Assembly: GCA_002742765.1 (NCBI GenBank)
Contig: DLUF01000095.1
Location: 1 to 32,044, forward strand
DNA: 32,044 nt
Direction: 5' to 3'
DNA from: Sulfurospirillum sp. UBA12182
GTDB taxonomy: Bacteria > Campylobacterota > Campylobacteria > Campylobacterales > Sulfurospirillaceae
Shown here: positions 27,833-32,044 of the stretch, one piece after another
Layout: each line of letters begins with the position of its first letter
Numbering within the stretch: the stretch's first letter is position 1
Made by a program: the position numbers and the translations under genes
Notes under the pieces: model-generated
What the model saw: only the letters and a program-made list of their open reading frames with translations
Told to the model about the DNA's origin: nothing
Databases searched by the model: none

Positions 27833-28323
27833 GCTCCTAAGATATGTTTTCGTATCAAAGGATTGAGCAAATGCTCTCCTCTTAACATCTTTATCCTCAT
27901 CTCTTCAAAGTTGATAGAGCCCTCTTGTGGCTCTTTATAAGCTTTAAAACCATATTCCATTGGTGTTTTCTCATCTATACGGAAAAATGCTTCGCGCATA
28001 TCTATATATGATTTTACATCATGAGCATATACCCAAAGTTTCAAAGAGTTTATATCTATCTTTTGGTCTCTTGCCCACAAAATCAAACAACCAGGATCAT
28101 CAAAAAAATGAGTTTTATTTTCTTTGTCGATAGCTTGCGCGGTGTGTTCTTTGCCTACTAAGTACATGTAACACTGAGGACATTGGATTTTGTTATCTTG
28201 AAACTCCAAAGCTACCCCATCTTTGTTGTCAATCTCTCGTAAATCGAGATTTTGAGTATATTTTATATAAGCCACAAGGCAAAGTGCCACCAATGGGAAA
28301 AAGATTAAAACAAATTTTTTCAA
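27829..28323 (-). CDS. NosL family protein (classical type), membrane-anchored
   Basis: A 164-residue protein with an N-terminal membrane anchor (about 4-21) that has no lipobox Cys placement. The NosL core has C-P-Q-C-Y-M at 48-53, THFFDDPGCLILW near 71-83, LWVYAHD and the family hallmark TPMEYGF near 120. Of the three NosL-like proteins in the window it is closest to the NosL of N2O reductase clusters. It probably binds Cu(I) on the periplasmic side. It is the last gene of a five-gene operon and overlaps the preceding membrane-protein gene by 4 bp (ATGA). Its tail overlaps the convergent NosL gene by 4 bp (TTAA). Confidence 0.88.
   Translation of the reverse strand: MKKFVLIFFPLVALCLVAYIKYTQNLDLREIDNKDGVALEFQDNKIQCPQCYMYLVGKEHTAQAIDKENKTHFFDDPGCLILWARDQKIDINSLKLWVYAHDVKSYIDMREAFFRIDEKTPMEYGFKAYKEPQEGSINFEEMRIKMLRGEHLLNPLIRKHILGA
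28163..28171. repeat. TACATGTAA palindrome, site 13
   Basis: Inside the classical NosL gene, covering the C-Y-M-Y codons of its metal-binding motif. Confidence 0.85.
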
Positions 28324-29285
28324 AGCCAGACTCCATTTCTAAGGAAGTATATAAGAGGATAAGCACTCACAAGAAGAGTAAAAAGGATTGTAAAAACAAA
28401 GGAGATATTGTAAAGTTTTTTAGAAACTTGTTCTTGTGTCAGTAAAGCTATGATACCTCCTGAAAAGGAAAAAAATGTAGCACAAAAGAGTGTTACATAG
28501 ATAAGATAGCCAACATAGTAGTAATCTTTTTGCAAGAAGCAAAAAGGACAGTGATGTGTTGGCAGTTCATAGATATATGTTCCAAAGAAGAGTATCAAAG
28601 AGATGATAGAGATGATAAGAAATAAAACACTACTTCCTATCCCCATACTTGCTGATTTAGTATATAAAGTTATAAGATGCAAGGCAAAGAGGGAGTAAAA
28701 AAGGAGTAGTGTTTGGTAATTTTCAAGTTCAAATATCAAAGAGAGAGATGAGCTTGTTGCAGCTGAGAAGAGTGTTCCACAGCAGCTTACTATCTTATCT
28801 ATATCCAAGGAGTTAAAAAATCCAAATTCATAAAAGACTTCTATGAGCAAGAAGAGGTATCCTAAGATAAAGAGGATAAACTTCTTTTTAGTTAAGGCTC
28901 GTTTTTCATCTTTTAAATCTTTTACATGTAAGACTAGCCATAGACCAAAGAGGTAGAGGTTTATCAGTTTCAAGATAAGTAGATACATCCCAAAGCTTAC
29001 AGAGTTTACTACTCCTGCTGCGCACATGGCTCCTGTGATAACTCCTGAGATTTTATCACTAGTAAAGATAAAAAATAAAAACAGTGGCAGTTTTAAGAAG
29101 AAGATATATTTTACAAAGGTTGCAACTAAAACAGCTCTTTTTTCTAGGGTGTATTGAAAAGAAGTTGTAGCATTCATATCCCAAGAGCGAACGATAGAGA
29201 TACTTAAAATCACGCACAAGGTTGCTAGGATTAAGAACAGAGCATCCAAAGCTAGAAGTGTTATCACTTCTGGCGTGTAGGTCAT
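28320..29285 (-). CDS. Polytopic membrane protein with CC and CPFC motifs
   Basis: A 321-residue protein with about eight or nine membrane helices. I do not recognise a named family. Cysteine motifs lie next to the membrane: GAMCAAGVVNS (Cys 88), SCCG (168-169) and HHCPFCFLQKDYYYVGY (Cys 246 and 249, with two His before). The last resembles the quinone-linked thiol motif of DsbB/VKOR-type proteins only in outline. Thiol exchange or soft-metal binding would both fit beside NosL and an ABC transporter. It overlaps the ATPase gene upstream and the NosL gene downstream by 4 bp each. Confidence 0.75.
   Translation of the reverse strand: MTYTPEVITLLALDALFLILATLCVILSISIVRSWDMNATTSFQYTLEKRAVLVATFVKYIFFLKLPLFLFFIFTSDKISGVITGAMCAAGVVNSVSFGMYLLILKLINLYLFGLWLVLHVKDLKDEKRALTKKKFILFILGYLFLLIEVFYEFGFFNSLDIDKIVSCCGTLFSAATSSSLSLIFELENYQTLLLFYSLFALHLITLYTKSASMGIGSSVLFLIISIISLILFFGTYIYELPTHHCPFCFLQKDYYYVGYLIYVTLFCATFFSFSGGIIALLTQEQVSKKLYNISFVFTILFTLLVSAYPLIYFLRNGVWL
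28921..28932. repeat. TACATGTAA palindrome, site 14
   Basis: TTTACATGTAAG inside the polytopic membrane protein gene, read as L-H-V-K on the minus strand. Confidence 0.85.
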
Positions 29286-29938
29286 AGAATTACTCCTTTT
29301 TTCATTTGGATTATCTTATCTATAAAATCCAAATCAAAGAAGAGATTATCATGGGTTGCTACGATGATAGTTTTCCCCTCTTCTTTGAGTGCTTTTAAGT
29401 AGAGGATAAAATCTTGTGAGAGTTTTTCATCTAAGTTTGCTGTTGGTTCATCTGCTATGATAATTCTAGGTTCATTGATGAGTGCTCTGGCGATAACTAC
29501 TCTTTGTTGTTCTCCTCCTGAGAGTTTTTTAACGAGTACATCTCTTTTCTCTTCTATATCAAAGCGTTTTAAGAGAGCCTCACATCTTTGGTCTATGATA
29601 GACTCTTCTAAGTTTGAGGGGATAAGGGGTGTTATGATATTCTCTTTTACACTCAGGTTTTCTATGAGGTTAAACTTTTGAAAGATAAATCCTATATGCT
29701 CTCTTCGAAAGAGTGATGCAAAATCATCAGGAAGCTTTGAGATATGTTTATTAAAGACAACTACTTCTCCACTACTTGGTTTACTAAGTCCTGCTAGTAA
29801 AGAGAGGATAGTACTTTTTCCACTTCCACTTGCTCCTTTGAGCAAAACAAGTTCTCCTTGTTTGATATGGAAGTTTATATCTTTAAGGGCATAAAAGTCA
29901 TTTGCAAAAATTTTATTTACATTTTTAAATGTTATCAT
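29282..29938 (-). CDS. ABC transporter ATP-binding protein (LolD/MacB type)
   Basis: A 218-residue ATPase with Walker A GASGSGKS (35-42), Q-loop FIFQKFNLIENLSV near 85-97, signature LSGGEQQR (139-146), Walker B IIIADEPTANLD (159-170) and the switch His in VATHD. The sequence style matches the LolD/MacB/FtsE group, which works with FtsX-type permeases that move lipoproteins or act mechanically on periplasmic partners without classical import. It overlaps its permease by 4 bp. If that permease is truly broken, this ATPase has no partner in the window. Confidence 0.92.
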   Translation of the reverse strand: MITFKNVNKIFANDFYALKDINFHIKQGELVLLKGASGSGKSTILSLLAGLSKPSSGEVVVFNKHISKLPDDFASLFRREHIGFIFQKFNLIENLSVKENIITPLIPSNLEESIIDQRCEALLKRFDIEEKRDVLVKKLSGGEQQRVVIARALINEPRIIIADEPTANLDEKLSQDFILYLKALKEEGKTIIVATHDNLFFDLDFIDKIIQMKKGVIL

Positions 29939-31109
29939 CTTATTACCTCGTCTACATCACTTGAAGCTATCTTCCAAGAGGGGATAATGATAGCAGCTAG
30001 ATAGATAGGAACACTTAAGAAGAAGATGATACTAAGCATCCCAAAATCTAGGGTAAAGGGAAGTTCAAACGAAGGTTTTAGGATGGAGTATCCACTAAAT
30101 ATATCTCTTAGGAGTGGTGCTTGGAGGATATATACATAAAAGAGCGAAGTGATAAGTGCTATTAAAAAAGCACTAAAAGAGATGATAAAGGCTTCATAGA
30201 ATTTCCAAGCCAAGATATCATCTATTCTCCAGCCAAGTGCTTTTAAGATACCTATCTCTCTTTTTTCATGGCTACTTAGACCGCTTGCTCTATCATAGAT
30301 GATGATAAAGAAGGTAAAGATAGCTATAACAAACAAGGATAAGAAGAGTCCACTTTTATAATCAAAGATATTTTGGTAGCTCACTCTTATATCATCTTGG
30401 GTGATAACTCTACTATCTGGGTAAATCTGTTTTATTTTAGAGATGATGGAGGGAATTTCATTTTTATTTGGTACTTCTAGGACGATATCTGTTGCGTAGT
30501 TTGTTTGCATATCAAAAATCTCTTTTACCAACTCTTTTGGCATAAAAATCATATCATTAGATTCTAGGTTAGTGTTTGTGTCAAATACACCTATAACATC
30601 TACTCTTTTTAAGCTTCCATCACTTTTTACGAAGTTAAAGTATTCGTTATAGTAGTTTTGGTTGAAAATCTCTCTAACACCTTTTCCTACTACCATCCCC
30701 TCTTTATCTAGTTTAGGAGTTTGTAGCAAGTTATCTAGTGTTTTAGAGTAGGCTTTATCATAGATATCTACTCCTACAACAGAGAAGTTCACTCCAGCGT
30801 TTGCGAAGTAGTAGTATCCCCAATATCTTGGGATAACGCTTTGGACTCCATTTATATCAAGCAAAGCATCTAAATGTTGAAGATCGATATTTTCATGTCG
30901 TCCTGCTTGGAGCTTTTGGATAGTGATTTGGGGTAAGGATTCTAAGGTTAATCTAATTCATACTTAATAGAGTTTGCTATAAAAAGCATACTTGAGAGTA
31001 AGAAGATAACTAACGAGAGTATAAAGAAGGTAAAAAAGCTTTTAAAGCCACTTCTTTTTAGAGAACTGAGGGCATAAGCTAAGAGATAGAGGTTTATTTT
31101 TTTATTCAC
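29935..31109 (-). pseudogene. ABC transporter permease (FtsX/MacB type) broken by a single-base frameshift
   Basis: The N-terminal part starts at GTG 31109 (AAGG 7 nt upstream). It encodes a first membrane helix (LYLLAYALSSLKRSGFKSFF, then FFILSLVIFLLSSMLF) and ends at TAA 30948-30950 after SIKYELD. In the neighbouring frame the protein goes on at once (RLTLESLPQITIQKLQAGRH, then the MacB-like periplasmic domain, and three more membrane helices ending SSDVDEVIR). Adding one base near 30950-30958 gives SIKYELRLTLESLPQ and a normal 391-residue permease. The lesion is not in a homopolymer, and I see no slippery site, so this is a recent mutation or a sequencing error. The start overlaps the upstream gene by 8 bp. 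Confidence 0.88.
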
Positions 31110-31401
31110 TTTGAAACCTTGAGCTATTTTTTAGGGAACTTGGAGCATAAACAAAGGTTGAGGGAAAGTACTCTAAGAGTTCTGGTGAGTTTGCAAACAC
31201 TGAAAAGGTATCTGCATAACTTCTATGTCTTATAAAGTGTGCCTCATTTGAAAGTGCCAAGTCTGGTAACGTTGAAAGTTTTACAAATGCCTTCTTGAAC
31301 TCTTCTTTATCATTTTGCTTGTACATGTAAAGACATTCTATACTCAAAATTACACATAAACAGCTTATCAAATATATATATCTCTTACTTCTTTGTTTCA
31401 T
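31102..31401 (-). CDS. Small membrane-anchored protein of the NosL/ABC operon, 99 aa
   Basis: I cannot name this 99-residue protein. A basic N-terminus (MKQRSKRY) and a hydrophobic stretch (about 9-26) suggest an anchor, with about 70 residues in the periplasm. The body has the segment LPDLALSNEAHFIRHRSYAD, then ELLEYFPSTFVYAPSS. It is the first gene of the operon and overlaps the permease start by 8 bp, so it is likely a dedicated partner. There is no ribosome-binding site. A TATAAT ends 7 nt before the ATG, suggesting a leaderless message. Confidence 0.72.
   Translation of the reverse strand: MKQRSKRYIYLISCLCVILSIECLYMYKQNDKEEFKKAFVKLSTLPDLALSNEAHFIRHRSYADTFSVFANSPELLEYFPSTFVYAPSSLKNSSRFQSE
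31322..31330. repeat. TACATGTAA palindrome, site 15
   Basis: Inside the 99-aa gene, read as Y-M-Y on the minus strand. Confidence 0.85.
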
Positions 31402-31408
31402 GAGGGAT

Positions 31409-31414
31409 ATTATA
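31409..31414 (-). promoter_or_regulatory. -10 box of the NosL/ABC operon
   Basis: A consensus TATAAT on the minus strand, 7 nt before the ATG at 31401. Transcription would begin at about the start codon. Confidence 0.5.
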
Positions 31415-31452
31415 CTTTCAAAGTGTTAAATTTTTATAAAAACAGACATTTT

Positions 31453-32044
31453 TTATATGATTGCTTCTACTCTATTTTTATCTGCTTTTTTTGCAAGATA
31501 AAGAGCTTTATCAATTTTTTCAAAAAGAGTTTTTATGGTATCTTCTTCTTGATAAATACTAATTCCAAAGCTTGATGTCAAATGCTTGAGCGTTGGAAAA
31601 TTATATTGTTCGATAATTTGTCTCAACTTTTCAGCTAATTCCCTTGTATCTTCCAAATCAACTCTACGTACTAAGATGATAAACTCTTCTCCACCCCATC
31701 TGCCTAAGATATCTGTTTGGCGTATATGTTGTTTTAAAAGCTTTGCAAACTCTTTGAGAACTTCATCTCCCACAAGATGCCCATAAGTATCGTTTACCAT
31801 CTTAAAATCATCGATATCCAAAAGCATTATCCCAAAACTTTCTTTATATCTTTGTGCTAGAGTTATCTCATTTTGTAGATGTTCGTTGATTTTGTTTCTG
31901 TTGTATAAACCTGTTAATGAATCAAAAGTAGCCAACATAGTAAGCTCTTTTTGTACCTCTTGTAAAGTCTCATTAGTTTGACATAGTTTTTGATTTGCGA
32001 CTTCAAGTTCACTAGCATAAGACATTCTTCTTGAGAGAGCATAA
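31453..32044 (-). CDS. Diguanylate cyclase, GGDEF domain (partial, C-terminal)
   Basis: The frame is open to the right edge (YALSRR precedes the first internal Met), so the N-terminal sensor part lies outside the window. The visible part has a coiled-coil linker (ELEVANQKLCQTNETLQEVQKEL in outline) and a complete GGDEF domain: LATFDSLTGLYNRNKI, LLDIDDFKMVNDTYGH and RWGGEEF. RQTD five residues before GGEEF is an RxxD product-inhibition site. It should make cyclic-di-GMP from two GTP. It lies upstream of the NosL/ABC operon in the same direction, with 51 bp between. Confidence 0.9.
   Translation of the reverse strand, partial: YALSRRMSYASELEVANQKLCQTNETLQEVQKELTMLATFDSLTGLYNRNKINEHLQNEITLAQRYKESFGIMLLDIDDFKMVNDTYGHLVGDEVLKEFAKLLKQHIRQTDILGRWGGEEFIILVRRVDLEDTRELAEKLRQIIEQYNFPTLKHLTSSFGISIYQEEDTIKTLFEKIDKALYLAKKADKNRVEAII

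Noticed and set aside
30940-30965. Programmed ribosomal frameshift in the permease
   Set aside because: There is no X-XXY-YYZ slippery heptamer at the junction, and no homopolymer for slippage.

Overview
The window looks like a chromosomal segment from a free-living member of the Campylobacterota (Epsilonproteobacteria), most like Sulfurimonas and its relatives. The evidence is low G+C content, very dense packing, a four-subunit OorDABC 2-oxoglutarate:ferredoxin oxidoreductase, a monomeric NADP isocitrate dehydrogenase, a two-subunit class I fumarase, an unusually long FlgL behind a sigma-54 promoter, and several GGDEF proteins with periplasmic sensor parts. I see no phage, integrase, insertion sequence or CRISPR array.

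Layout. 1-2400: the start of a BaiN/HI0933-type flavoprotein, an unrecognised helical protein, MarC, and a TIGR01777 epimerase-like protein. 2453-11463, all on the minus strand: a central-carbon block transcribed icd, fumarase alpha, fumarase beta, sucC, sucD, a small HMA metal-binding protein, oorD, oorA, oorB, oorC, closed by a hairpin terminator. Together these enzymes interconvert isocitrate and 2-oxoglutarate, 2-oxoglutarate and succinyl-CoA, succinyl-CoA and succinate, and fumarate and malate; with ferredoxin-linked Oor they can run as a reductive TCA cycle. 11548-19751: MltG and an AsmA-like membrane-anchored protein in a head-to-head overlap, then FtsK and FlgL. 19862-23302: HU, tRNA-Leu(CAA), a large sensor/diguanylate cyclase gene broken by one in-frame stop, and tRNA-Arg(GCG). 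23303-25924: a Gate-domain membrane protein, two tandem periplasmic thioredoxin-fold proteins, and a monofunctional prephenate dehydratase.

25946-31401 is the most accessory-looking region. It holds three different NosL-family (copper-chaperone-like) proteins, a polytopic membrane protein with CC and CPFC motifs, a LolD-type ATPase, an FtsX/MacB-type permease broken by one frameshift, and a small anchored protein. Five of these genes overlap by 4-8 bp as one operon. A 36-bp dyad lies between the two divergent NosL genes. The window ends inside another GGDEF gene.

Across the whole window a short palindrome, TACATGTAA (full form TTTACATGTAAA), occurs 15 times: in coding sequence in all three reading frames, and on both sides of the ftsK promoter. 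No annotated feature explains it, and I rank it as the most interesting signal here, followed by the NosL/ABC cassette.
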